From the NCBI RefSeq assembly GCF_001748145.1, contig NZ_BCQA01000001.1, positions 5,296,501 to 5,360,500 on the forward strand: a DNA stretch of 64,000 nucleotides, in the 5' to 3' direction. The notes beneath the pieces are model-generated. The model was not told the DNA's origin. It searched no databases and was given only the letters and a program-made list of their open reading frames with translations. This DNA comes from Bosea sp. BIWAKO-01 (GTDB lineage: Bacteria; Pseudomonadota; Alphaproteobacteria; Rhizobiales; Beijerinckiaceae). Position 1 is the first letter of the stretch, and every line of letters starts with the position of its first letter. Position numbers and translations under genes: made by a program. Positions 36,053 through 45,590 of the stretch are shown here, one piece after another.

Positions 36053-36990
36053 ATGGTCGGCGAACGCAGTGACATATTTGGGTTTGCGCCCGCCCATGAT
36101 GCGCCGGTCCCCTATCTTCAGCGTGTCAGCTCCTACTATCAGGCGCTGGGATATGGTCAGCCCTACGCATGGGCGCATTACGCAGCGGTGCCGTTTCAGG
36201 CTTTGGCGAAGCCGCTTTCAGAGTGCCGGTGACGATCATCACGACGGCTGCCCCGTACCAACCGGAGAAGGGCGATCAGGGACCGGGAGCGCCCTACAAC
36301 GCTGCAGCCAAGTTCTATTCCGTCTATTCCGCCGATACCGGCGACGAGCACGACCTGCGCATTGCCCATGTCGCGATCGACCGCACGCATACGACCGCCG
36401 AAGATCTCGGGAGCTATTTCCCGCTGGCCGCACTGCGCCGAGCGGCGATTTCAGGGCGGCTCGGCTCGATTGCGCCGCGCTTCCATGGCTTGCCGACCAA
36501 TCGCAGCCACCGCGTGACGCTCGAGATCGATTGCCCGGAGATCGTCGCCCGCTGCACGGCGGATGCGGTCGATGCAGCGATTCTGGTTCCGAATTGCCCC
36601 GTCTGCCATCAGAGCGTCAGTCTCGCCGCCCGGGCGCTGGAGGAGAATGGCATCGCGACCGTTGTCATGGGCTGCGCCAAGGACATCGTCGAATATGTCG
36701 GCGTGCCGCGCTTCCTGTTTTCGGATTTTCCGCTCGGCAATTCCGCCGGACGACCGAATGACCGCAGCTCCCAGGACGTCACGCTCGATCTGGCTCTGGC
36801 CACGCTGGAGCGGGCACCGGCGCCAAGGACCACGGTTCAGTCCCCCTTGCTCTGGGGGGCTACCCCGGACTGGAAGCTGGACTATTGCAATATCGAACGT
36901 CTCTCGCCCGATGAGATCCGGCAGCGACGAGCCGCCTTCGACATACAGAAGGAGACCGCCAGGGCAATCCGTGAACAGGCGCCGGGTTGA
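36053..36990 (+). pseudogene. Glycine/sarcosine/betaine reductase selenoprotein B-like protein, frameshifted
   Basis: Two frames join into one protein of about 312 residues. ATG 36053 opens VGERSDIFGFAPAHDAP through RWAH-like YAWAHYAAVPFQALAKPLSECR, which ends at TGA 36230-36232. The next frame continues at 36229 with VTIITTAAPYQPEKGDQGPG to 36990. One missing G in CCGGTGACG explains the break. The family resembles GrdB of clostridial glycine reductase; the CxxC in VPNCPVCHQ may stand where a redox Sec/Cys sits. The aerobic function is unknown. No slippery heptamer is present, so mutation or sequencing error is more likely than programmed frameshifting. An acyl-CoA ligase follows. Confidence 0.8.
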
Positions 36991-37136
36991 GCCCTCCGCT
37001 CTCGTGTGAAGCAGCGGCAACGCCGCAGAGCGCCGTTCGTAATTGACGCTGGGGCCGGATCTGCCGCAGGCTTTCACCGGAAATCGCCGCCCCGCCCCTG
37101 GCCGGATCAGAGCGATACCCTGGAGGAGCGCGGCTG

Positions 37137-38768
37137 ATGACGGTTGGCAAGGATTTGGCAGATGCCGCGAAAGTGCCCGGGAGCGACGCGTGCGTGCTGC
37201 GCTACATGCTCGAGCGCCAGGCCAGGACAATTCCGGATCGGCGCTTCGTCCAGTTCTGGCCGGGCGCGACCTGGAGCTACGGCGAAGCGCTGCGACAGGT
37301 GCGCTTGCGCGCTGCCGCCCTCGCCGCGGCCGGCGTGAAGCAGGGCGACCATGTTCTGTGCTGGATGGGCAATGGCCCCGATCTGCTGGCGACCTGGTTC
37401 GCGATCAACTATCTCGGCGCCGTCTATGTCCCGCTGAACACCGCCGCGCGCGGCCGCCCGCTCGAATATGTGCTCGACGATGCCGACGCCGCGCTGATGA
37501 TCGGACATCGGGCGCTGGTGCCGAGGCTGGCGGAGGTCAATCCCGGCAAGCTGCGGCAGGTTCTGCTGGTCGGCGAGAGCGAGCACCCGGAGCCGCAGAT
37601 CCCAGGCATCACCATCGCGCCGTTCGCGCTCCCCGCGGTGGTTGGCGACGATGCCCTGGCGCTGGAGCGCGCGATCGAGCCCTGGGACACCCAGGCGATC
37701 ATGTACACGTCGGGCACGACCGGAAATGCGAAGGGCGTGGTGTCGTCCTATGTGCAGCTCTACACGATGGGGCCTGACGCATTCGACTGCATCGGCCCCG
37801 AGGATTGCTGCCTGGTCTGCGGGCCGATCTTCCATTGCGGCTCGACGCTCTATGTCTATGCGATGCTGGCCTGCGGCGGGTCGATCGGCATGGTCCGCGA
37901 GTTCCGCACGTCGGATTTCTGGGATGCCGTTCGCGGCACGGGCAGCACGCTGGTTTTGCTGCTCGGCGTCATGGCGACATTCCTGCTGAAGCAGCCGGCC
38001 AGCGAGCGAGACCGGGATCACCCGCTGAAGAAGGCGTTCATTGTGCCCTTCGGCGAGGACGCCGTGCCCTTCCGCGATCGCTTCGCCGTCGATCTGCACA
38101 CCGTCTACAACATGACGGAGATCGCCAGTCCGCTCAGCGCCGGTCCCGGCATTGCAGAGCAAGGGCTGGCAGGATTGCCGCGCCCCTGGTTCGAGTTGCG
38201 GGTCGCGGATGTCCACGATCGGGAGGTGCCAAGGGGCGAGGTCGGCGAATTGCTGGTTCGTTCGCACCGGCCCTGGGCGCTGCTGAAAGGCTATTACGGG
38301 AATGCCGAGGCGACGGTCGCGGCGATGCGCAATGGCTGGTTCCATACTGGCGACGCCTTTCGCCAGATGCCGGACGGCCGCTTCTTCTTCGTCGACCGGC
38401 TCAAGGACGTGATCCGCCGGCGCGGCGAGAACATTTCCTCCTTTGAACTGGAGAGCGAGATCCTGGCCCATCCCGGGGTTCGTGAGGCGGTTGCCGTCGC
38501 GGTGCCGAGCGAGCATGGCGAGGATGAGGTGCTGGCCGTCGTCACCCCGGTTGCAAGCGGCGCACTCGACCAGACCGAGCTTGTGAGCTTCCTGGCGGGG
38601 CGCATCGCGCATTACATGGTGCCACGCTTCATCCGCGTCGTAGACGAACTTCCGAAGACGGCGAGTGGCAAGCTGCAGAAGCATGTTCTGCGCAGCGAAG
38701 GCGTCACGGCCGATACATTCGACCGTGACGCCGCCGGGATCCGCATCAGAGCCGAGCGGCTCGGCTGA
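37137..38768 (+). CDS. AMP-dependent acyl-CoA synthetase/ligase
   Basis: The 543-residue ANL-superfamily enzyme activates a carboxylic acid through an acyl-adenylate to its CoA thioester. Motifs: IMYTSGTTGNAKGVV (P-loop A3, about residues 186-200), YNMTEIASPL (A5), GWFHTGDAFR (A7), RRRGENISSFELE (A8) and PKTASGKLQKH with the catalytic lysine. It resembles the carnitine/crotonobetaine-CoA ligase (CaiC) group, but the substrate is not assignable. GGAGGAG precedes ATG 37137. It follows the GrdB-like gene by 146 bp and may share its transcript. Confidence 0.88.
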   Translation: MTVGKDLADAAKVPGSDACVLRYMLERQARTIPDRRFVQFWPGATWSYGEALRQVRLRAAALAAAGVKQGDHVLCWMGNGPDLLATWFAINYLGAVYVPLNTAARGRPLEYVLDDADAALMIGHRALVPRLAEVNPGKLRQVLLVGESEHPEPQIPGITIAPFALPAVVGDDALALERAIEPWDTQAIMYTSGTTGNAKGVVSSYVQLYTMGPDAFDCIGPEDCCLVCGPIFHCGSTLYVYAMLACGGSIGMVREFRTSDFWDAVRGTGSTLVLLLGVMATFLLKQPASERDRDHPLKKAFIVPFGEDAVPFRDRFAVDLHTVYNMTEIASPLSAGPGIAEQGLAGLPRPWFELRVADVHDREVPRGEVGELLVRSHRPWALLKGYYGNAEATVAAMRNGWFHTGDAFRQMPDGRFFFVDRLKDVIRRRGENISSFELESEILAHPGVREAVAVAVPSEHGEDEVLAVVTPVASGALDQTELVSFLAGRIAHYMVPRFIRVVDELPKTASGKLQKHVLRSEGVTADTFDRDAAGIRIRAERLG

Positions 38769-38784
38769 GCCGCCCGGCGGGTTT

Positions 38785-38881
38785 GATCATCGGACCGGAT
38801 ACGAGATCCGATCCGCTGATCTCGCCTTCTCTTTGCGCATCGGCTCTCGCGAAAGCCGCAATCCATTTTTCGGGCCGACGC
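38785..38881 (-). repeat. Dispersed intergenic repeat, copy B (ligase/dioxygenase convergent gap)
   Basis: Read on the minus strand it matches copy A at 12437-12530: CGGCCCGAA, AATGGATTGCGG, GCCGATGC, then CGGAT-N5-ATCCGGTCCGATG in the same order and spacing, apart from a 4-bp insertion and a divergent middle. Both hairpins are kept, one by compensating or wobble pairs. It fills a convergent gap and ends 3 bp from the dioxygenase stop codon. Confidence 0.75.
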
Positions 38882-38883
38882 TT

Positions 38884-39831
38884 TCAGAGCGGCTTCAGAT
38901 TGGCCTCGATCTGCCGGCGCTTCGGCTCCAGGAAGGGCGGCAGCGAGAGCTTTTCGCCCATCGTTTCCGCCGGTTCATCGGTCGCGAAGCCGGGACCATC
39001 GCTGGCGATCTCGATCAGGATTCCATTCGGCTCGCGCAGATAGAGCGAGCGGAAGTAGAAGCGATCGACCGGACCGCTATTGGGATAGCCGGTTGCGCGC
39101 AGGCGCTCCGCCCATTCATCGTACTCACCGAAGGTCGGCGTCCGCAGTGCGAGATGGTGGACACCGCCCGCCCCTTCGCGTGCCTGTGGCAGGTCGGGCT
39201 CGACCGCGACATGCAGCTCCGCCGCCGGCCCGCCATCGCCGATCTTGAAGACGTGGATGTCGCCGGTCGCATGAGCCGCGTCGCGATAGTCTGCGATGCG
39301 CTCAAGGCCGAGCAGCTTGCCCAGCACGAGCTCGGTCCGCTCCAGCTTCGGCACGGAAATCGTCACCGGGCCAAGGCCGCGGATCTGATGTTCGGCGGGC
39401 ACGGAACTCCTGTCCCAAGCCACGAAGGGAATCGCACCGCCATCGGCGATCAGCGTCAGGCGCTGGCCTTCCGGATCCTCGAAATCGATCGCGGCGCGGC
39501 CATTGATGGCGCGGATATCCGAAACCGCGACGCCAGCCGCCGTCAGCCGCTCGCGCCACCAGTCCAGCGACGTCTCGTCAGCGACGCGCAGGGAGGTGCG
39601 GGTAATCGAATGGGTGCCGCGCTTGGCCGGAGGAGCCGGCCAGTCGAAAAAGGTCAGGTCGGTGCCGGGCGAGCCGGCGCCGTCGGCGTAGAACAGATGA
39701 TAGGCCGAGGTGTCGTCCTGATTGACCGTCTTCTTGACCATGCGCATGCCGAGCGTCTCGACATAGAAGCGCCGGTTCTGCGGCGCGTTGGCCGAGATTG
39801 CGGTGACGTGATGGATGCCCGTGAGATTCAT
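38884..39831 (-). CDS. VOC-family ring-cleaving dioxygenase
   Basis: The 315-residue protein contains two tandem vicinal-oxygen-chelate modules: MNLTGIHHVTAISANAPQNRRFYVETLG at the start, GLGPVTISVPKLERTELVLG in the middle, then GVHHLALRTPTFGEYDEW and GILIEIASDGPGF. The His of the first GIHHVTA, the His of GVHHLAL and the Glu of LIEIAS are the expected metal ligands. Family members are annotated as hydroquinone or catechol ring-cleaving dioxygenases (MhqO/LinE-like). AGGAGGT precedes ATG 39831, which is clearly the start. The gene is monocistronic. Confidence 0.87.
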   Translation of the reverse strand: MNLTGIHHVTAISANAPQNRRFYVETLGMRMVKKTVNQDDTSAYHLFYADGAGSPGTDLTFFDWPAPPAKRGTHSITRTSLRVADETSLDWWRERLTAAGVAVSDIRAINGRAAIDFEDPEGQRLTLIADGGAIPFVAWDRSSVPAEHQIRGLGPVTISVPKLERTELVLGKLLGLERIADYRDAAHATGDIHVFKIGDGGPAAELHVAVEPDLPQAREGAGGVHHLALRTPTFGEYDEWAERLRATGYPNSGPVDRFYFRSLYLREPNGILIEIASDGPGFATDEPAETMGEKLSLPPFLEPKRRQIEANLKPL

Positions 39832-39930
39832 AGGTGACCTCCTGATCGCTTCCTTGGCCCGTTGGCCAGTGTTCGCAGCAGAGATAACCGCTTTCGAATG
39901 CAACAACAGATCACCCGTTGCCACGATGAC

Positions 39931-39946
39931 ATTGCGAAAATGCAAT
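39931..39946. promoter_or_regulatory. Inverted repeat upstream of the dioxygenase gene
   Basis: ATTGC (39931-39935) and GCAAT (39942-39946) flank GAAAAT, about 100 bp upstream of the dioxygenase start. A related GAATGCAAC lies closer, at about 39894. It could be an operator for a quinone- or phenol-sensing regulator; no regulator gene is adjacent. Confidence 0.35.
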
Positions 39947-40081
39947 AAACTGGACTCTGCCTGTACCCGCGAGTGGGTCAGGCGGGTTGCCCCGTCCTTC
40001 CCATGATACAGGTCCGGAGCGAGCCAGGACCATTGGTTCCCGAACAAACGGTGGCCGGCGAGGTTCCGGGTTGCGACCGGC

Positions 40082-40837
40082 TCAGCCCGTCGTCAGGATT
40101 CGCCGGTCGGTGCCTTCGAGCACCACGCAGGTCAGTTGCCCCGTTTCATAGGCGCGCGTGTCGATACCGATGCGGTTCGGGCGGATGACCGGAGCAGCCG
40201 TGGGCGTATGCCCGTGAACCACGACGAAACCGAAATCCTCTTCGCTGTCGAGAAATTCGTGCCGGATCCAGAGCATGTCCTGCTCGGATTGCTCGCCGAG
40301 CGGAATGCCCGGGCGGATGCCGGCATGCACGAAGAGATAGTCACCGCAGCGCCAGTTCAGGGGCGCCTGCGCGATGAATGTGGCGTGGTCGGCCGGTTGC
40401 GCTGCGAAGAAGCGCTGCACGATCTGGCGGCACGCCAGATCTTCCTCGACCTCGTCGAACTCGGCCACGTCGATGCCGTAGGATGCCAGCGTCTCGACGC
40501 CGCCAAACCGGCACCAGCGCAGCACGAGATCGGGCGCATGGCGAATGCCGAGCGTGTAGTCCTCATGATTGCCGCGCAGCGTGACGAGTTCGCGTTCGCG
40601 CCGCTTGTCGATGAGATGAGCGATCACGCCAGAGGAGTCGGGGCCGCGGTCGATATAGTCGCCAAGCATGACCTGGATGACGCGTTTGCCTGAGGCTGAA
40701 CGGGCATCCGCTTCGATCTGGGCCTCGATCTCGCGCAGCAGATCGAGGCGGCCGTGGACGTCGCCCACCGCATAGATGCGCAGGCCGTCAGGTATTGCCG
40801 GCTGGCGGCCGGCGAGCGGCGGGTTGGCGGCATCCAT
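40082..40837 (-). CDS. Metallophosphoesterase, PP2A/ApaH-like serine/threonine phosphatase family
   Basis: The 251-residue calcineurin-fold protein has the complete metal-site series GDVHGRLD, GDYIDRGPDSSG, GNHEDY, FVHAGIRPG and VVHGHTPT. Bacterial members act as protein phosphatases or on dinucleotide polyphosphates; which applies here is unknown. GGAG stands 8 bases before ATG 40837. It lies 72 bp downstream of the flavoprotein gene on the same strand, possibly as read-through, but shows no functional link. Confidence 0.9.
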   Translation of the reverse strand: MDAANPPLAGRQPAIPDGLRIYAVGDVHGRLDLLREIEAQIEADARSASGKRVIQVMLGDYIDRGPDSSGVIAHLIDKRRERELVTLRGNHEDYTLGIRHAPDLVLRWCRFGGVETLASYGIDVAEFDEVEEDLACRQIVQRFFAAQPADHATFIAQAPLNWRCGDYLFVHAGIRPGIPLGEQSEQDMLWIRHEFLDSEEDFGFVVVHGHTPTAAPVIRPNRIGIDTRAYETGQLTCVVLEGTDRRILTTG

Positions 40838-40909
40838 GGGCTCGGCTCCGGCGATATCTGATCGCCGGGCGTTGTCGCCCGTCGTTTCGCGCGCGGCAAG
40901 GGCGAATGG

Positions 40910-43234
40910 CTAATGTGCGTCCGCGTGCCGCCCCGGCTTGGCCTTGAGCTTGAGCTCGGTCAGGTCCTCGCGCTCGCGCGGCGTGTTGCGCATGAGCTGG
41001 TCCTTGCCGGGCTGGTACTGGACCGGTTGGGCTGTATCGACGCCGTACCAGGCCGCGGCGCGCAGGACGAAGGACGGGTCGGCCAGGTGCGGTCGGCCAA
41101 GCGCGACGAGATCGGCGCGGCCGGAGGCAATGATCGTGTTCACCTGATCGGCGGTCGTGATATTGCCGACGCACATGGTGGCGATGCGCGCCTCGTTGCG
41201 GATGCGGTCCGAATACGGCGTCTGGAACATGCGGCCATAGATCGGCCGGCTGTCATTCACGGTCTGCCCCGTGGAAACATCGACGAGGTCGCAGCCTTCC
41301 CCGGCAAAGGCGGCCGCAATGGCGACTGAATCCTCAGGCGACAGGCCGCCTTCCTTCCAGTCCGTCGCCGAAATGCGGACGGACATCGGCTTCTCCCGCG
41401 GCCAGGCCTCGCGCAGCGCCCGAAACACCTCGAGCGGGTAGCGCAGGCGGTTCTCGAGCGAGCCGCCATAGGCGTCCGTCCTGTGGTTCGTCAGCGGCGA
41501 GAGGAAGCTCGCCAGCAGATAGCCATGGGCGCAGTGCAGTTCCAGCATATCGAAGCCTGCCCGCTCGCCGCGCTTGGCCGCGGCGACGAACTCCGAGCGC
41601 ACGCGGTCCATGTCGGCGCGCGTCATCTCGCGCGGCACCTGGCTCTCGGGATTATAGGGCAAAGGCGAGGCCGAGATGATGGGCCAGGCCCCTGCGGGTA
41701 GCGGCCGGTCCATCCCTTCCCACATCAGCCTGGTCGCGCCCTTGCGGCCGGCATGCCCGAGCTGCAGGCAGAACTTCGCGGCCGAGTTCGCGTGAACGAA
41801 GTCGACGATGCGCGTCCAGGCCGCCTCCTGCTCGTCGCTGTAGAGGCCGGTGCAGCCGGGCGTGATGCGGGCGTCGGGGGCGACGCAGGTCATCTCACTG
41901 ACGACCAAGCCCGGCCCGCCGATGGCCCGCGAGCCGTAATGCATCAGGTGCCAGTCCGTCGGCAGGCCCTCTACCGCCGAATACTGGCACATGGGCGAGA
42001 GCACCATGCGGTTCTCGACCTGCATCTCGCGGAGCCGGAACGGCTGGAAGGCGGGTGCCACGGGGGAACCGTCGCGCTTGCGCCGCGCCGTGGGGCCGAC
42101 CTCGTCTGCCACCAGCGTGTCGATGGCAGCGACGAAGCCGGGCGCGCGCAGAGCGAGATTGTCATAGGTGATCGCCTTCGAGCGCGTCATCAGACCGAAA
42201 GCAAAACGCAACGGATCGAAATCCCAGAAGCGACGCAGCTGCTCGAACCAGACCAGCGAGACATCCGCCGCGTGCTGGGTCTTCTCGACCTCTTCGCGCC
42301 GGGTCCGTTCGTAGAGCGAAAGGGCGGCGGAGACGTCGAGCTTCGCTTCGCCGAAGGCACGATGGAGCGCGATCGCGTCCTCCATGGCCAGCTTGGTGCC
42401 CGATCCGATCGAGAAATGCGCAGTCGCCTTGGCGTCTCCGATCAGCACGACATTGTCCGAGACCCAGTTTTCGCAGCGGATCATCGGGAAATTGCGCCAG
42501 AGCGAGCGATTGGTGATCAGCCGGTGTCCCTGCAGCTCCTCCGCGAAGACGCCTTCAAGGAAGGTGGCCGAGGCGGCTTCGTCCATGCCCTCCAGGCCAG
42601 CCTTCGCAAAAGTCTCGGGGTCCGTCTCCAGCACCCATGTCGAGCGCCCGGCCTCGTACTGGTAGCAATGGGCAATGAAGAGCCCGTGCTCGGTTTCCTT
42701 GAAGAAGAAGGTGAAGGCGTCGAAGGGGCGGGTCGAGCCCATCCAGGTGAACTTGTTCGGCCGGAGATCGACCTGTGGTCTGAAGCGTTCCCGCCAGCCT
42801 TCGCGGATGCGGCTGTTGATGCCGTCGGCCGCGACCACGAGATCGAAATTGCGCTTCAGCGCTTCGATGTCATCGGCTTCCGTTCCGAATTTCAGCGTGA
42901 CGCCGAGTTGCCGGCAGCGCTCCTGCACCAGCATCAGCAGCGAGCGGCGCGAGCAGCCGCAAAAGCCATTGCCGGAGACACGATGGAGCGTGTCCTTGAA
43001 GCGGATCTCGATATCGTCCCAGTAGGCGAAATTGTCGACGATCGCGCCGTAGCTCTCAGGGTCGGCCGCCTTGAAGGTATCGAGCGTCTGGTCGGAAAAG
43101 ACGACGCCGAACCCGAACGTGTCGTCAGGCTGGTTGCGCTCGAAGACCGTGACGTCCAGCGCCGGCCAGTCACGTTTCATCAGCAGCGCGAAATAGAGTC
43201 CGGCAGGACCGCCCCCGACGACCGCAATGCGCAT
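40910..43234 (-). CDS. Bifunctional aroyl-CoA monooxygenase/OYE reductase (2-aminobenzoyl-CoA or salicylyl-CoA type)
   Basis: The 774-residue fusion has residues 1-390 as an FAD monooxygenase ([54 protein letters not shown]). Residues 400-770 are an old-yellow-enzyme flavoprotein ([48 protein letters not shown]). The layout matches 2-aminobenzoyl-CoA monooxygenase/reductase of Azoarcus, which hydroxylates and then reduces the ring in one protein, giving a non-aromatic CoA ester. Databases also call such proteins salicylyl-CoA 5-hydroxylases. ATG 43234 has GGGGAGG upstream; an in-frame GTG one codon earlier is the alternative. It is divergent from the rest of the pathway. Confidence 0.9.
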   Translation of the reverse strand: MRIAVVGGGPAGLYFALLMKRDWPALDVTVFERNQPDDTFGFGVVFSDQTLDTFKAADPESYGAIVDNFAYWDDIEIRFKDTLHRVSGNGFCGCSRRSLLMLVQERCRQLGVTLKFGTEADDIEALKRNFDLVVAADGINSRIREGWRERFRPQVDLRPNKFTWMGSTRPFDAFTFFFKETEHGLFIAHCYQYEAGRSTWVLETDPETFAKAGLEGMDEAASATFLEGVFAEELQGHRLITNRSLWRNFPMIRCENWVSDNVVLIGDAKATAHFSIGSGTKLAMEDAIALHRAFGEAKLDVSAALSLYERTRREEVEKTQHAADVSLVWFEQLRRFWDFDPLRFAFGLMTRSKAITYDNLALRAPGFVAAIDTLVADEVGPTARRKRDGSPVAPAFQPFRLREMQVENRMVLSPMCQYSAVEGLPTDWHLMHYGSRAIGGPGLVVSEMTCVAPDARITPGCTGLYSDEQEAAWTRIVDFVHANSAAKFCLQLGHAGRKGATRLMWEGMDRPLPAGAWPIISASPLPYNPESQVPREMTRADMDRVRSEFVAAAKRGERAGFDMLELHCAHGYLLASFLSPLTNHRTDAYGGSLENRLRYPLEVFRALREAWPREKPMSVRISATDWKEGGLSPEDSVAIAAAFAGEGCDLVDVSTGQTVNDSRPIYGRMFQTPYSDRIRNEARIATMCVGNITTADQVNTIIASGRADLVALGRPHLADPSFVLRAAAWYGVDTAQPVQYQPGKDQLMRNTPREREDLTELKLKAKPGRHADAH

Positions 43235-43260
43235 CACCCATCCTCCCCGGCTGTGACGGA

Positions 43261-43279
43261 TATTATTTTAAGCCTGAAA
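43261..43279 (-). promoter_or_regulatory. AT-rich box upstream of the monooxygenase gene
   Basis: On the minus strand the box contains TTCAGGCTTAAAATA and begins 27 bp before the monooxygenase ATG. The matching box on the other side has TTCAGACCTAAAATA at the same distance. On the plus strand, ATTTTAAGCCTGAAAT (43265-43280) is a near-palindrome (12 of 16), as MarR operators often are. Confidence 0.65.
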
Positions 43280-43411
43280 TATTTTTTCCTCAAGGGGGAT
43301 CGCCACGGCTTCGGCACGGCGGGCGGTCACACCGCCAATGCTATACGTATTCCGCCATTGCCGTGCGCAATTCACGATCATGGGCTCGTTTCAAGCCTCG
43401 CTTGCAAATTG

Positions 43412-43430
43412 CTTCAGACCTAAAATATAT
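43412..43430 (+). promoter_or_regulatory. AT-rich box upstream of the SDR-MarR operon
   Basis: The box contains TTCAGACCTAAAATA and ends 27 bp before the SDR start. It is the plus-strand counterpart of the box at 43261-43279. It is the probable promoter -10/operator region, likely bound by the MarR protein encoded second in this operon. Confidence 0.65.
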
Positions 43431-43456
43431 TGTTCGGCATGAGGAGGCTCGGCGTC

Positions 43457-44212
43457 ATGGACCTGGCGGGACGACATGCTCTGGTGACGGGCGGCGGGCG
43501 TGGCATCGGGCGGGCTGTTGCCGGCGCGCTCAAGGCGGCCGGCGCCCATGTCTCGATCATCGGCCGCAGCGCGGCGACCCTGCAGAGCGCCATTGCCGAG
43601 GGCGATGCCGACAGCTTTGCCCTTGCCGATGTCACCAATGAGGCAGCCGTTGCGGCGGCGGTCAGCGCTCTCTCCCGTGAACGGCCGCTGGATATCGTCG
43701 TCGCCAATGCGGGCGGAGTCGAGACCGGCCCATTCCTGAAGAGCGACGCCGAGCGCTTCCGGCGGATGCTGGAGCTGAACCTGATTGGCACGGTCAATGC
43801 CTTCCGGGCCACCCTGCCCGGTATGACCGAGCGCCGCGAGGGCCGGCTGATCGCGATCGCCTCCACCGCCGGACATCGCGGCTATCCCTATGTTTCGGCC
43901 TATGTCGCGGCCAAGCACGCGGTGATCGGGCTGACGCGCTCGCTCGCGCTCGAGACGGCCAGGTCCGGCGTCACGGTGAATGCGATCTGCCCCGGCTACA
44001 CCGATACTGCCATGGTGGCGGACAGCATCGAGGCGATCACCGCCAAGACGGGAAAGCCGGGCGAACAGGCGCTGGCGGAGCTGGTCAAGGGTAACCCCCA
44101 GGGCAGGCTGATCGCTCCGGAAGAGGTGGCGGCAGCCGTGCTCTACCTCTGCGGTCCCTCCAGCGCCGGGATCACTGGCCAGTCGATCCTGATCAATGGC
44201 GGGGAGTTCTAG
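43457..44212 (+). CDS. SDR-family NAD(P)-dependent oxidoreductase
   Basis: The 251-residue short-chain dehydrogenase has the cofactor loop VTGGGRGIGRAV (about residues 11-22), VVANAGG, the catalytic Ser region IAIASTAG with YVSAYVAAKHAV (Tyr-x-x-x-Lys), and a C-terminal GQSILINGGEF. In the aromatic CoA cluster it probably serves as the 3-hydroxyacyl-CoA or cyclic-alcohol dehydrogenase. ATG 43457 was chosen because AGGAGG lies 9 bases upstream; earlier in-frame starts overlap that site. It is first in the operon SDR-MarR-ECH-ACAD-ligase-RidA. Confidence 0.9.
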   Translation: MDLAGRHALVTGGGRGIGRAVAGALKAAGAHVSIIGRSAATLQSAIAEGDADSFALADVTNEAAVAAAVSALSRERPLDIVVANAGGVETGPFLKSDAERFRRMLELNLIGTVNAFRATLPGMTERREGRLIAIASTAGHRGYPYVSAYVAAKHAVIGLTRSLALETARSGVTVNAICPGYTDTAMVADSIEAITAKTGKPGEQALAELVKGNPQGRLIAPEEVAAAVLYLCGPSSAGITGQSILINGGEF

Positions 44213-44216
44213 AGCG

Positions 44217-44759
44217 ATGGAAACACCCTCCCCCGGCCTCATCCTCGACCGTGAGACCAAGGCAAGCGAGCGTCCCGGCGATCACAAGGACGAACTCAGG
44301 CTCTGGCTCAGGATGCTGACCTGCTCGACCCTGATCGAGACCGAGATCCGCAATCGCCTGCGCGAGGAATTCAAGACGACGCTGCCGCGCTTCGACCTGA
44401 TGGCGCAGCTCGACAAATCGACGACGGGCATGACGGTCGGCGAGGTCTCGCAGCGGCTGATGGTGTCGAACGGCAATGTCACCGCCGTCGTTGCCGGCCT
44501 GCTGGCCGACGGGCTGGTCGACAAGCGCCCGGCCGCGCAGGACCGGCGCGTCCAGGTGCTGACGCTGACGGCGCTGGGCCGCAAGAGCTTTCGCGCCATG
44601 GCGGAGCGGCATGAAGGCTGGATCGCCGAGCTCTTCGCCGGCCTTGACCAGCCCGAGATCGTCCAGCTCTTCCGCCTGCTCGGACAGACCAAGGCCTCTC
44701 TGCACCAGGCCATCAAGCGCCGCGCCGATGAAGCGGCGGGCCGGGGAGAGAACGCATGA
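44217..44759 (+). CDS. MarR-family transcriptional regulator
   Basis: The 180-residue winged-helix regulator has [81 protein letters not shown], the complete MarR DNA-binding core with the Asp-Arg wing. It lies within the aromatic-CoA operon and probably represses it until an aromatic acid or its CoA ester binds, using the paired AT-rich boxes in the divergent promoter. GGGGAG precedes ATG 44217. Its stop overlaps the next start (ATGA). Confidence 0.9.
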   Translation: METPSPGLILDRETKASERPGDHKDELRLWLRMLTCSTLIETEIRNRLREEFKTTLPRFDLMAQLDKSTTGMTVGEVSQRLMVSNGNVTAVVAGLLADGLVDKRPAAQDRRVQVLTLTALGRKSFRAMAERHEGWIAELFAGLDQPEIVQLFRLLGQTKASLHQAIKRRADEAAGRGENA

Positions 44760-45589
44760 GCATCGCCAACGCCACCACCTTGCCGCTCGCGGGGTTCCAA
44801 CCGGCGCATTTCGGCCTGTCGGTTGCCGGCAAGGTTGCAACGGTGACGCTGAACCGGCCAGAGAAGAAGAACCCGCTCACCTTCGAGAGCTACCGCGAGC
44901 TCACCGATTTCTTCCTCGCTGCGCAGAAGGAGGAAGAGGTCAAGGCGATCGTGATCACGGGAGCCGGCGGCAATTTCTCCTCTGGCGGCGACGTCTTCGA
45001 GATCATCGGGCCGCTGGTCGCGATGGACACCAAGGATCTGCTGAAATTCACCCGCATGACCGGAGATCTGGTCAAGGCGATACGCGGCTGTCCGCAGCCG
45101 GTGATCGCGGCGATCGACGGCATCTGTGCCGGTGCGGGCGCGATCATGGCGATGGCCTCTGATATTCGCTACGGCACGGCCGAGACCAAGATCGCCTTCC
45201 TGTTCAACCGCGTCGGCCTTGCCGGCTGCGACATGGGCGCCTGTGCGATGCTGCCGCGCATCATCGGCCAGGGCCGGGCGGCCGAGCTGCTCTATACCGG
45301 CCGCGTGCTCAAGGGTGAGGAAGCCGAACGCTGGGGCTTCCTCAACCGGCTCGTCGGCAAGGAAGCGGTGCTCGGCGAGGCGCAGGCACTGGCGGGCGAA
45401 CTGGCGGACGGGCCGACCTTCGCCAACGCGATGACCAAGCGCATGCTCGAGATGGAGTGGGCGATGTCGGTCGAGGCCGCCATCGAGGCCGAAGCCGTGG
45501 CGCAGGCGCTCTGCATGCAGACCGAGGATTTCGCCCGCGCCTATCACGCCTTTGCGGCCAAGCAGAAGCCGGCCTTCGAGGGGAACTGA
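44756..45589 (+). CDS. Enoyl-CoA hydratase/isomerase family protein
   Basis: The 277-residue crotonase-fold enzyme has [20 protein letters not shown] near the N-terminus, the oxyanion block [17 protein letters not shown] and [24 protein letters not shown], then [30 protein letters not shown]. In this cluster it is expected to hydrate the alicyclic enoyl-CoA or open the ring hydrolytically after dearomatisation. It is translationally coupled to the MarR gene and ends 1 bp before the acyl-CoA dehydrogenase start. Confidence 0.9.
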   Translation: MSIANATTLPLAGFQPAHFGLSVAGKVATVTLNRPEKKNPLTFESYRELTDFFLAAQKEEEVKAIVITGAGGNFSSGGDVFEIIGPLVAMDTKDLLKFTRMTGDLVKAIRGCPQPVIAAIDGICAGAGAIMAMASDIRYGTAETKIAFLFNRVGLAGCDMGACAMLPRIIGQGRAAELLYTGRVLKGEEAERWGFLNRLVGKEAVLGEAQALAGELADGPTFANAMTKRMLEMEWAMSVEAAIEAEAVAQALCMQTEDFARAYHAFAAKQKPAFEGN

Positions 45590-45590
45590 G

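Noticed and set aside
36218..36240. Programmed -1 frameshift in the GrdB-like gene
   Set aside because: The junction TGCCGGTGACG has no X-XXY-YYZ slippery site and no obvious downstream structure; a lost G is simpler.
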